Shown piece after piece: positions 1 through 5,083 of a stretch of DNA of 24,173 bases. A program made the translations under genes and the position numbers. The stretch is from IMG/VR virus record IMGVR_UViG_3300002180_000046, positions 1 through 24,173 of that record; one strand, 5' to 3'. The notes beneath the pieces are model-generated. The model made no database searches. It worked only from the letters and a program-made list of their open reading frames with translations, and was not told the DNA's origin. This stretch comes from a virus. Each line of letters starts with the position of its first letter. Position 1 is the stretch's first letter.

Positions 1-135
1 TTATTTATATGGAAATGCTTCTGGGTACCCGGTGCAAGAGACCCCCCCCTGATACCCAGAGCTTTAGACGTCCAAAGCCCTTATTTATATGGAAATGCTT
101 CTGGGTACCCGGTGCAAGAGACCCCCCCCTGATAC
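1..135. repeat. 55-bp direct repeat in two copies, 80-bp spacing
   Basis: Positions 1-55 are repeated without change at 81-135. Each copy holds the palindrome GGGTACCC and a run of eight C. The 25-bp linker (56-80) contains an imperfect 18-bp palindrome at 61-78 centred on GACGTC. In the first unit TCTGGGTA (20-27) can pair with TACCCAGA (53-60). The window opens exactly at the repeat boundary, so more copies may lie upstream, or this may be a genome or contig end. Function is unknown; terminus, protein-binding array and assembly effect are all possible. Confidence 0.9.
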
Positions 136-167
136 AAAATTATATTGGAATTTATGGGTTTAGGGGG

Positions 168-196
168 TTTACAGGCCCCTTCTTTCGTCGTATCCT
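168..196 (+). promoter_or_regulatory. Candidate sigma70-type promoter for the left-end small genes
   Basis: TTTACA at 168-173 and TATCCT at 191-196 are separated by exactly 17 bp. Transcription would start near 203, leaving a short leader with AGGA (210-213) 8 bases before the ATG at 222. It is called from sequence match and position only. Confidence 0.45.
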
Positions 197-221
197 ATAT
201 TCATCAACTAGGAAAACGACA

Positions 222-419
222 ATGACTGACACAACAACAATCACCTTCGCTAATCGCCACCTGACTGAGGACTGCGTGGACGAATTGATGGAAGCCCTTT
301 ATGAGGATGGTGTCCAAGCGACATACGATTGCAACTCGACGGAGACACGCGTCCACGTCAGCAATACATTCCTAGTTGATGCAGTTGTGGTCCTCAAGGA
401 TAAAGGTCTTGTATCATGA
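222..419 (+). CDS. Small hypothetical protein (65 aa)
   Basis: The family is not recognised. The frame is open from position 9, but the upstream part would run through the direct repeats. I chose the ATG at 222, which has AGGA at 210-213. The product is acidic (start MTDTTTITFANRHLTEDCVD), has two Cys in 65 residues and no membrane segment. Its TGA overlaps the next ATG as ATGA (416-419), so the pair is probably translationally coupled. Position at the left edge behind a promoter candidate fits small phage accessory proteins. No function is assigned. Confidence 0.6.
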   Translation: MTDTTTITFANRHLTEDCVDELMEALYEDGVQATYDCNSTETRVHVSNTFLVDAVVVLKDKGLVS

Positions 420-553
420 TACCCCCAAACAACGAATGGGCCCTCTATTCTTATGAGGTAGGCTTCAACCACGGTGCAGACCTCTCAATCTCACCACCCA
501 CCAACGCTGACCCTTACTATCGGATCGGCTTCAAAACTGCAAGGAACCAATAG
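416..553 (+). CDS. Small hypothetical protein (45 aa)
   Basis: The ATG at 416 overlaps the previous stop as ATGA and the frame ends in TAG at 551-553. The 45-residue product begins MIPPNNEWALYSYEVGFNHG and ends near YYRIGFKTARNQ. It is rich in aromatic residues and has no membrane segment. Evidence for expression is its position: overlap upstream and only 2 bases to the next start. The aromatic, G-F-rich pattern is seen in many tiny phage proteins of unknown role. It could be non-coding, but without it a gap would break an otherwise tight three-gene group. Confidence 0.5.
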   Translation: MIPPNNEWALYSYEVGFNHGADLSISPPTNADPYYRIGFKTARNQ

Positions 554-555
554 CC

Positions 556-762
556 ATGAGCGACAACGTGACACCAATCAACCAACCAAAGATACCAAAA
601 TTCCCTGACCGTGCGGAGCCGACAGTTCAACTCTGTCTGAACGACGCCGAACTCAAGGCCCTCGAGGCACTTCTTGAGACGGTTCCAATTGTTCAGAATG
701 CCATTCTGATGCCTGTCCTCATCGACATCAAGGATGGAGACTACCTCACTTTAGACGAATGA
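556..762 (+). CDS. Small hypothetical protein (68 aa)
   Basis: Not recognised. The ATG at 556 has AAGGAA at 541-546. The N-terminal 20 residues are Pro-rich and polar. The rest (QLCLNDAELKALEALLETVP and onward) looks like an amphipathic helical hairpin, followed by an acidic end. There is no membrane segment. It is the third and last gene of the left-end group. The long gene-free regulatory region starts directly after its stop, with a terminator-like hairpin at 797-818. Confidence 0.6.
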   Translation: MSDNVTPINQPKIPKFPDRAEPTVQLCLNDAELKALEALLETVPIVQNAILMPVLIDIKDGDYLTLDE

Positions 763-796
763 ACGCTGACTGACTGACAGAACAAGACGGCGAATA

Positions 797-829
797 GGGG
801 GAGGCAACTGCTTCCCTCTATGTCTTTTC
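797..829 (+). terminator. Weak terminator-like hairpin after the left-end genes
   Basis: Positions 797-804 pair with 811-818 (8 pairs, two of them G-T) around a 6-base loop. A T-containing but interrupted tail follows. It lies 35 bases after the stop of the 556-762 gene. The interrupted T tract keeps confidence low. Confidence 0.3.
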
Positions 830-945
830 GGCGAGCAGCACCGAAATGAACGATTAGACCTAGTTGGAACATACTGCTTCTGATTGGACTTTAGTCTGGT
901 CTGGCATCAGAATGAGGCACAGAATTTCGGCGATGAGCACCGAAA
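826..945. repeat. Two related 21-bp stem-loops
   Basis: Positions 826-846 and 925-945 each consist of TTTCGG, a 9-base loop ending in GAGCA, and CCGAAA. The two loops differ at a few bases and the elements are 99 bp apart. A third TTTCGG at 990-995 lacks a close partner. Conserved arms in both copies suggest a repeated protein site or RNA hairpin. No other function is visible. Confidence 0.6.
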
Positions 946-1001
946 GACAGAGACCCTCTGTCCTAGAGAGTCCCTTGGATAGCTCGGACTTTCGGTGACA
1001 G

Positions 1002-1225
1002 TCTCACCCGTACGGATATTATGCAGCAAAAACATGCGCTTAGGGGCACCTGGATAGCCTGGATAGCCTGGACCGCCTGAGGTGTCCTTACGCGCGTGCG
1101 AAATCCCTATATACCAGATAAGGGGCTCTCCTTGCGTAAGAGACTTTTTACTAGTCCAGGCTATACAGGCTATCCAGGTATATATAAAGCTATGAAAACA
1201 AACGATAATATCCGTACGGGTGAGA
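1002..1225. repeat. 224-bp nested inverted repeat, three concentric arm pairs
   Basis: Three arm pairs share one centre at 1113.5. The outer arms (1002-1022 and 1205-1225) are 21 bp and perfect, and contain CCGTACGG. The middle arms (1049-1072 and 1155-1178) are 24 bp with one mismatch. The inner arms (1087-1093 and 1134-1140) are 7 bp, CTTACGC and GCGTAAG. The stretches between arms are mostly unpaired. Identical centring means equal spacing on both sides, as in an extruded cruciform or a symmetric multi-protein site. There is no credible gene here. A replication origin, recombination site or operator are the main options. Confidence 0.85.
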
Positions 1226-1252
1226 AACGCTCTGGAAGTCCAGGCTATACAG
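1050..1252. repeat. 9-bp motif cluster GCTATMCAG in both orientations
   Basis: CTGGATAGC occurs in tandem at 1050-1058 and 1059-1067, followed by a degenerate copy. The opposite orientation appears as GCTATACAG (1160-1168), GCTATCCAG (1169-1177) and GCTATACAG (1244-1252). A 17-bp direct repeat (1153-1169 and 1237-1253) carries the last copy. The motif builds the middle arms of the nested inverted repeat, so it is a likely recognition unit for a DNA-binding protein. Confidence 0.65.
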
Positions 1253-1277
1253 GGGGTAAATGGGACCGAAATAAGCT

Positions 1278-1366
1278 GTCAGTGCCGACTGATAAGGGGT
1301 CAGTGCCGACTGATAAGGGGTCAGTGCCGACTGATAAGGGGTCAGTGCCGACTGATAAGGGGTCAG
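1278..1366. repeat. Four perfect 21-bp tandem repeats (iteron-like)
   Basis: Identical 21-bp units lie at 1278-1298, 1299-1319, 1320-1340 and 1341-1361, with five bases of a fifth at 1362-1366. Each contains the dyad TCAGT-N4-ACTGA followed by GATAAGGGG. A single GATAAGGGG also sits at the centre of the nested inverted repeat (1117-1125). Twenty-one bp is two helical turns, so bound dimers would line up on one face. This is the usual form of replication iterons or tandem operators. Short open frames across it are repeat-encoded and not called. Confidence 0.9.
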
Positions 1367-1482
1367 CTTGATTGGACGACGGCTCGTTTCCTCCTCCACT
1401 CCTAGGTGACAAGTCACATCGCGTCACACGTGCACGTAAGGAAGCTCAATAAGATGAAAGGTTCTGACAGTTCACATAGATG

Positions 1483-1531
1483 CCGAGGAAGCCCGATTAG
1501 ACCTGGGCTTTTCAGTGAGCAGACTTCTCGG
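1483..1531 (+). terminator. Terminator-like hairpin inside a larger fold
   Basis: AAGCCC (1489-1494) pairs with GGGCTT (1505-1510) and runs into TTC. An outer pairing of CCGAG (1483-1487) with CTCGG (1527-1531) is also possible. The loop carries CGATTAGACCT, an 11-mer also found at 851-861. The short T tract makes termination uncertain. Confidence 0.3.
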
Positions 1532-1690
1532 TCCGTGCTTCCACATACTCGATCCGCCATGCAGCTACAGCCCGGACTTCAATCTCAAAGGTTTTCGTTG
1601 GCTCGGCTCCTGGTTGGTAGGAATACGATATGCCAACTCACCAGCGATATAAACCTCCTCAGGTCAAATAGTTCCACCGGGTTCGAGGGT

Positions 1691-1699
1691 TGCTATAAT
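1691..1699 (+). promoter_or_regulatory. Extended -10 promoter TGCTATAAT
   Basis: TGC followed by TATAAT at 1694-1699 is a perfect extended -10 element. No good -35 lies 16-18 bp upstream, which extended -10 promoters can do without. Transcription would begin near 1706, about 55 bases before the ATG at 1761, and would serve the rightward genes from 1761. Confidence 0.5.
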
Positions 1700-1760
1700 A
1701 TGGTCCAGAAGACATACTCAGACTGAGCACAATGCTCACACGACATCAAGGAGATTGACG

Positions 1761-2429
1761 ATGAACACCTCAACCAAGAAGCACCGTTCGACGCAGCAGG
1801 ACCGTAAGATGCGTATCGCTCTTAAGCCAGCAGGGATCGGGCGGGTCCGAATTTCGGGCATTTTGCCTATCGACCTGCGGGCCAAGCATGAAGGCTCTCA
1901 GTTCTATATCCACCCCCAGGACAGCGACGGCGCCAAGTGTAATCTGTTTCGGATGCGACCGGTCTCCCTGGCCCATGACCTGGATCGGTGCGAACGACCA
2001 ATGTCCTCAGGGGAGACAATCAAGTTCACCGTGCGGATGGCCCGTGGTAAGCTGATATTCGACACGACCGCTCTGGAGACACACCCCACAGTTCAACGGA
2101 TGCAGGAGCAATTTGACTGCAGGTATTTCAACTCCATCTGGCTCACTTGCAGCATCTACAAGAACGGGGCAACTGTCCCTAAAATCCCTAAGCTCTCTGA
2201 CGTCGTTCCCTTCTACCCCGACGACGAGGACCAAACTTCCCCTACGCCCAAACAGCCAGCACTAGACCTGCAAGCCCATGAGCCAGCGTTAAAGAGCAAC
2301 AGGCCTACTGGCGCCGACACAACCCAATTGCTCCGTCAGCTCCTGGTGGCAGAGGAAGCCGAGTGGGTTGGTGTCAATCCACGGATGGAGCTTCGTCAGG
2401 TCGCTGAACGCATTCGGAGGGAGATGTGA
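1761..2429 (+). CDS. Hypothetical protein (222 aa), first gene after the repeat region
   Basis: Not recognised. I chose the ATG at 1761 because AAGGAG (1748-1753) sits 7 bases before it; an in-frame TTG at 1755 is too close to that site. The first 30 residues are strongly basic (KKHRSTQQDRKMR). The middle looks like a beta-rich domain (about 35-150). It is followed by a Pro-rich acidic linker and a charged C-terminal helix ending ERIRREM. There is no membrane segment or clear helix-turn-helix. The basic N-terminus and position beside the iterons would suit a DNA-associated role, but nothing shows one. Confidence 0.75.
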   Translation: MNTSTKKHRSTQQDRKMRIALKPAGIGRVRISGILPIDLRAKHEGSQFYIHPQDSDGAKCNLFRMRPVSLAHDLDRCERPMSSGETIKFTVRMARGKLIFDTTALETHPTVQRMQEQFDCRYFNSIWLTCSIYKNGATVPKIPKLSDVVPFYPDDEDQTSPTPKQPALDLQAHEPALKSNRPTGADTTQLLRQLLVAEEAEWVGVNPRMELRQVAERIRREM

Positions 2430-2430
2430 A

Positions 2431-2616
2431 ATGAGTTACCCAATCAAGCCAGTCAACGCAGCAGGCAAGGTCTACGCCAGGGCAAAGAAGCCTATAGGTC
2501 CGGTCTGCCTCAAGTGTGGTGGTTACGGTTACACGCAACCCAAGTGGAAGTCAGGCCCTCGGCCAGCAAAGACCCAGTGCTACACCTGCAAGGGCAAAGG
2601 GCGGATAGGGGGATGA
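2431..2616 (+). CDS. Mini-protein with two CxxC pairs, DnaJ-type zinc knuckle (61 aa)
   Basis: The ATG at 2431 follows the previous stop by one base, with GGAGGGA at 2416-2422. The product has CLKCGGYG (Cys 26 and 29) and CYTCKGKG (Cys 50 and 53). These match the CxxCxGxG repeats of the DnaJ cysteine-rich domain, where two such pairs bind one zinc ion. There is no J domain or substrate-binding part, so it is an isolated zinc knuckle and not DnaJ itself. Its partner is unknown. The TGA overlaps the next ATG (2613-2616), so the two are likely coupled. Confidence 0.7.
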   Translation: MSYPIKPVNAAGKVYARAKKPIGPVCLKCGGYGYTQPKWKSGPRPAKTQCYTCKGKGRIGG

Positions 2617-2816
2617 GTTATATTCCAGCAAAAGGTGAAGTTTTGCATGAGGGGTATGTGTATACAGTTTCTCCTCGTGATTTCACCTGGTTTCTACACA
2701 GACATAGGCATGGGACTGACAAGCTGTCTTCCCTGTTCAGAGGCTCTTACAACTACAAAGAGTTTCCTGCTGACATGGATGAAACTCTCGTAATTAGAAA
2801 GATATTGAAGCTATAA
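2613..2816 (+). CDS. Small hypothetical protein (67 aa)
   Basis: The ATG overlaps the stop of the zinc-knuckle gene (ATGA). GGGCGGATAGGGGG just upstream can serve as ribosome site. The product (start MSYIPAKGEVLHEGYVYTVS) is aromatic and has a HRHRHG stretch; it is predicted soluble. It is more AT-rich than its neighbours. The first residues MSY(I)P resemble those of the preceding protein but the rest does not. No family is recognised. A strong hairpin starts 6 bases after the stop. Confidence 0.6.
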   Translation: MSYIPAKGEVLHEGYVYTVSPRDFTWFLHRHRHGTDKLSSLFRGSYNYKEFPADMDETLVIRKILKL

Positions 2817-2821
2817 AGTTC

Positions 2822-2866
2822 TCCGCCACATCAATCTGTGGACTATTCACAGATTGATGTGGCGGA
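2822..2866. repeat. Perfect 19-bp-arm hairpin with 7-base loop
   Basis: Positions 2822-2840 and 2848-2866 are exact reverse complements around GACTATT. Stop codons of 2613-2816 lie just before it. No T tract follows on either strand, so a simple intrinsic terminator is unlikely. It could be an operator, a recombination or mobile-element remnant, an RNA processing site, or a hairpin limiting translation downstream. Confidence 0.9.
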
Positions 2867-3126
2867 TCATGGTGCTTCCTGTTTTCCAGGCCTGGAAGAC
2901 TGCAGCGCTTATGGCCTCAGATGAAAGTGGCTGAGGCGGATATGTGGATATTGCCACCGCCTTCGGTGTGCCTGAGGAATACTTGGGCCAGGAAGAGAAT
3001 GGGCCATTGACGGGTGATGAGCTGTGTGCTATCATGGATCAACAGCCCTAGTTCCGCGAACCGAAACCTCGGGGCAAATGCAAGAACCCTTTCGCGGAGG
3101 GTTCAATCAAACGGTATTGTAAATGA
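2857..3126 (+). pseudogene. One reading frame broken by two stops (TGA 2932, TAG 3049)
   Basis: One frame from the ATG at 2857 gives 25 codons to TGA (2932-2934), then 38 to TAG (3049-3051), then 24 to TGA (3124-3126). The middle piece looks coding (ATAFGVPEEYLGQEENGPL) and could start on its own at GTG 2944, with GAGG at 2933-2936. The last piece contains GKCKNPF and KRYCK, a possible two-Cys zinc site, but has no start codon. Its TGA forms ATGA with the next start at 3123. It is either a decaying gene or very short coupled frames. No family is recognised. Confidence 0.35.
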
Positions 3127-3287
3127 AACCGCCTATCGACCTTGACGAACTACAGGCCTTGGCCAAGCGTAAAGGCGTTCCGTTCCTCCCGATAGCGGAC
3201 AGGGACTTCCGCTGCGGCTGGGTCCGGACTGAGTGGGGTCGATATGTCACCTGGGAAGAAATGGAGTATATGAATGACACCCCCTGA
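3123..3287 (+). CDS. Small hypothetical protein (54 aa)
   Basis: ATG at 3123 to TGA at 3285-3287. The product begins MKPPIDLDELQALAKRKGVP and is rich in Trp and charged residues, with the pattern CGWVRTEWGRYVTWEEME. There is no good ribosome site in the 15 bases before the ATG. Expression would therefore rely on coupling to the frame ending at 3126. It overlaps the next gene by 14 bases. Function is unknown. Confidence 0.5.
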   Translation: MKPPIDLDELQALAKRKGVPFLPIADRDFRCGWVRTEWGRYVTWEEMEYMNDTP

Positions 3288-3516
3288 AGTAGGACCCGCA
3301 AACGAATTGAGCTGGTTGCCCGAGGAGAGCTGCCGGCCAGACGGCCTTGAGGTTCTCGCATTCCACCGAGGCAAGTGGACACACGTCCGCTGGTCAATAA
3401 ATCCCAAGGGCTGGTCGCTCGGATACAGTGAGCCCTTCATTCATGACTGCGAACGGCCATTCGCTCCCCTGCCACCGAAGCCTGAGCCTTGCGATGGCTT
3501 CTTTGATTGGAAGTGA
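3274..3516 (+). CDS. Small Trp- and Pro-rich hypothetical protein (80 aa)
   Basis: ATG at 3274 with GGAG at 3264-3267, inside the end of the previous gene. The product has six Trp in 80 residues (for example KWTHVRWSINPKGWSLGY) and ends in a Pro-rich acidic tail (PLPPKPEPCDGFFDWK). It is soluble with no known motif. It lies in a run of short overlapping genes leading to the lysis group. Trp-rich one-domain proteins of this kind are common in phage accessory regions, but no function can be given. Confidence 0.6.
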   Translation: MTPPEVGPANELSWLPEESCRPDGLEVLAFHRGKWTHVRWSINPKGWSLGYSEPFIHDCERPFAPLPPKPEPCDGFFDWK

Positions 3517-3519
3517 TCC

Positions 3520-3678
3520 ATGGACATCAAAGGCCTCATCACAGCCATCCTGGTCGTCCTCACGCTAGCAGTGACCCAGGTGATTTATCATAACACTCTG
3601 GAGAACCCCCGGCACCTTCACCTGCTGCTGTGCCTCCAGGGCCACGAAGTCGAAGGAGCAAACTGCCATGAGCATTGA
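3520..3678 (+). CDS. Small membrane protein (52 aa), lysis-region
   Basis: ATG at 3520, 3 bases after the previous stop; TGA at 3676-3678. Residues 5-21 (GLITAILVVLTLAVTQV) form one membrane segment. The soluble tail after it is His- and Cys-containing (Cys 39 and 49). No lipobox is present, so it is not an Rz1-type lipoprotein. It overlaps the next membrane protein gene by 11 bases. Two single-span proteins just upstream of an endolysin could be holin, antiholin or spanin parts. That is inference from position. Confidence 0.5.
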   Translation: MDIKGLITAILVVLTLAVTQVIYHNTLENPRHLHLLLCLQGHEVEGANCHEH

Positions 3679-3850
3679 CCCAACACCTGGACCATACCGC
3701 TTCAAGATGCACGCCTCGGTCGTCTGGGTCACTTGCCTGGTGCTCTTCGGCGTCTGGCTTTGGGGCATTAGCATCCTTTATAATCAGATGGCTGAGACCG
3801 TCTGTGAGACAACTGCTCAAACATATGGGCTAAACGACGGTTGCCAATAG
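3668..3850 (+). CDS. Small membrane protein (60 aa), possible holin-like
   Basis: ATG at 3668 with GGAG at 3655-3658. The product has a polar N-terminus, one strong membrane segment at about residues 17-38 (VVWVTCLVLFGVWLWGISIL) and a short tail with two Cys (ETVCETTAQTYGLNDGCQ). Length and topology would fit a single-span holin or a host-envelope modifier. It sits between another single-span gene and the protease and endolysin genes. There is no family match by eye, so the lysis role is inferred from neighbours. Confidence 0.55.
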   Translation: MSIDPTPGPYRFKMHASVVWVTCLVLFGVWLWGISILYNQMAETVCETTAQTYGLNDGCQ

Positions 3851-3869
3851 CCAACACTCACGGCAGAGT

Positions 3870-4310
3870 ATGAGCTTTGTTAGAGCACAGGAGAAGCCCG
3901 CCGTGAGTAGCACATTCAACCAAGCTCAGATCGATCTAAACGGGCGTTTCAAATACACATCAGACGGCAAGCTTGACAGTTGGCAAATTCTAAAGAGTGA
4001 GGGTATTCTTAAGGGCGATTGTGAGGATTACTCTCTCACTCTCATATGGTTATCTGAGGGCAAATCGACCATGCGCTTTTGGTTGGCTCTTCTGACTTTC
4101 AAGTACCTCATATGGTACTGCAAGTCCCCAAGTGGAGTAGGCCATGCTTGCTTGTGGGTCCGAGGCCGTGGTTGGACTGACAATATTCAGCGCAAAGTGT
4201 TGAAGGACTATAAGGCAATGAATGGTAAAGGCTACAAGCTCGTATTCCCATATGTGGTCCCTATTGTCCTTCTTAAAATGCTCATAGGCAAGGTCCTGAG
4301 AGCATTTTAG
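3870..4310 (+). CDS. Transglutaminase-like cysteine peptidase (146 aa)
   Basis: Residues 49-54 (GDCEDY) match the catalytic Cys motif of bacterial transglutaminase-like cysteine peptidases (BTLCP, Pfam PF06035). His 92 in VGHACLWV and Asp 104 in WTDN complete a plausible Cys-His-Asp triad. The approach to the Cys (VN-like region, FKYTSDGKLDSW) also fits. Hydrophobic stretches lie at about 69-83 and 126-140, the second possibly membrane-interacting. The ATG at 3870 has no clear ribosome site. GTG at 3903 has AGGAG 9 bases upstream and may be the true start (135 aa). Its place before the endolysin suggests a cell-wall or lysis role. Confidence 0.7.
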   Translation: MSFVRAQEKPAVSSTFNQAQIDLNGRFKYTSDGKLDSWQILKSEGILKGDCEDYSLTLIWLSEGKSTMRFWLALLTFKYLIWYCKSPSGVGHACLWVRGRGWTDNIQRKVLKDYKAMNGKGYKLVFPYVVPIVLLKMLIGKVLRAF

Positions 4311-4365
4311 TGGTGTGCATTTTTTTGAGATTGCGTCAGTTTAGGTTACAATCGAAGGAATTGGT

Positions 4366-5025
4366 ATGACACCTAATCAAATCCGCAATCTCCAGCGCCA
4401 ATTGAACTGCATGGGTTATGGTCCTCTTGATGTAGATGGACGATATGGTCCTTTGACCCGAGCAGCTCACACAGCTGCTGCTGAGGACAAAGACGGTTCG
4501 GATACCCCTTACAAGCGTCCCCGCACTCACGTGATCCAGGCAACCGATTGGCCGGTCAACAGTGAGCAGGATATAGGCGCCTTTTATGGGCCAGCAGGTG
4601 GACCAGACAGCACGGCTGGCAAAGTCATTCTCCCAATTCCCTTTGTGATCGCTTGGAATACTGAGCAGACGGTCTCACGATTTTCCTGTCATATTAAAGT
4701 GCAGGCTCCAATGACAGGTATCTTCAATGATGCGATCCAACACTATGGGGAAGCTGAGTTCCGTCGTTTAAGGCTTCACTACTTCGGGGGCTGCTTCAAC
4801 AACCGGGCGATCCGGGGAGGCACTCGCAAGTCAACTCACGCCCGAGGCATTGCGGTCGACCTGGACCCTGCCAACAATAGGCTGCGGTGGGGTAGAGACC
4901 GGGCCACTTTCGCTCGGCCTGAGTATGTCCCATTCTGGAACATCGTCGAGAAGTATGGAGCTACGTCACTGGGCCGAGCTGCGAACTTCGACTGGATGCA
5001 CTTCCAATTCGCTGACCAAACCTAG
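4366..5025 (+). CDS. Endolysin: peptidoglycan-binding domain plus M15 peptidase (219 aa)
   Basis: The ATG at 4366 has AAGGAA at 4355-4360. Residues 5-35 (LQRQLNCMGYGPLDVDGRYG) match the PG_binding_1 fold. The C-terminal half carries the M15 zinc peptidase signature STHARGIAVDLDP, with likely ligands His 158 and Asp 165. WMHFQF supplies His 212, with Asp 209 as candidate catalytic acid. Such enzymes cut peptide cross-links or stem peptides of peptidoglycan at lysis. There is no signal peptide, so export would depend on a holin, perhaps one of the two small membrane proteins upstream. Wall-binding domain first, catalytic domain last is a usual order. Confidence 0.9.
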   Translation: MTPNQIRNLQRQLNCMGYGPLDVDGRYGPLTRAAHTAAAEDKDGSDTPYKRPRTHVIQATDWPVNSEQDIGAFYGPAGGPDSTAGKVILPIPFVIAWNTEQTVSRFSCHIKVQAPMTGIFNDAIQHYGEAEFRRLRLHYFGGCFNNRAIRGGTRKSTHARGIAVDLDPANNRLRWGRDRATFARPEYVPFWNIVEKYGATSLGRAANFDWMHFQFADQT

Positions 5026-5083
5026 GCTTGGCCAGGTATCAGAGCGCCTAATCTGTTGGCTTACAGGCCAGCAGAGATGCGAC

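Noticed and set aside
1087-1100. Protelomerase-type hairpin telomere (ACGCGCGT core)
   Set aside because: The 8-bp palindrome at 1090-1097 is not at the centre of the nested repeat and no protelomerase gene is seen.
1278-1366. CRISPR array
   Set aside because: The 21-bp units are directly joined with no spacers.
1096-1427. Short open frames on both strands across the 21-bp repeats
   Set aside because: Their length comes from the 21-bp unit lacking stops in several frames (21 is a multiple of 3). The peptides are simple repeats and no ribosome sites support them.
1655-1705. tRNA-like sequence with GGGTTCGAGG
   Set aside because: The T-loop-like bases are present, but neither a T stem nor an acceptor stem can be formed around them.
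1406-1726. 106-codon forward frame
   Set aside because: No ribosome site, low-complexity Ser- and Arg-rich product, and it runs through a terminator-like hairpin and the extended -10 promoter.
2857-3126. Alternative genetic code with TGA or TAG read as an amino acid
   Set aside because: TAA, TAG and TGA all end well-supported genes in this window, and the large structural genes contain no internal stops.
4325-4352. Promoter TTGAGA-N16-TACAAT before the endolysin
   Set aside because: Transcription would start near 4359 and remove the ribosome site at 4355-4360, leaving an almost leaderless message.
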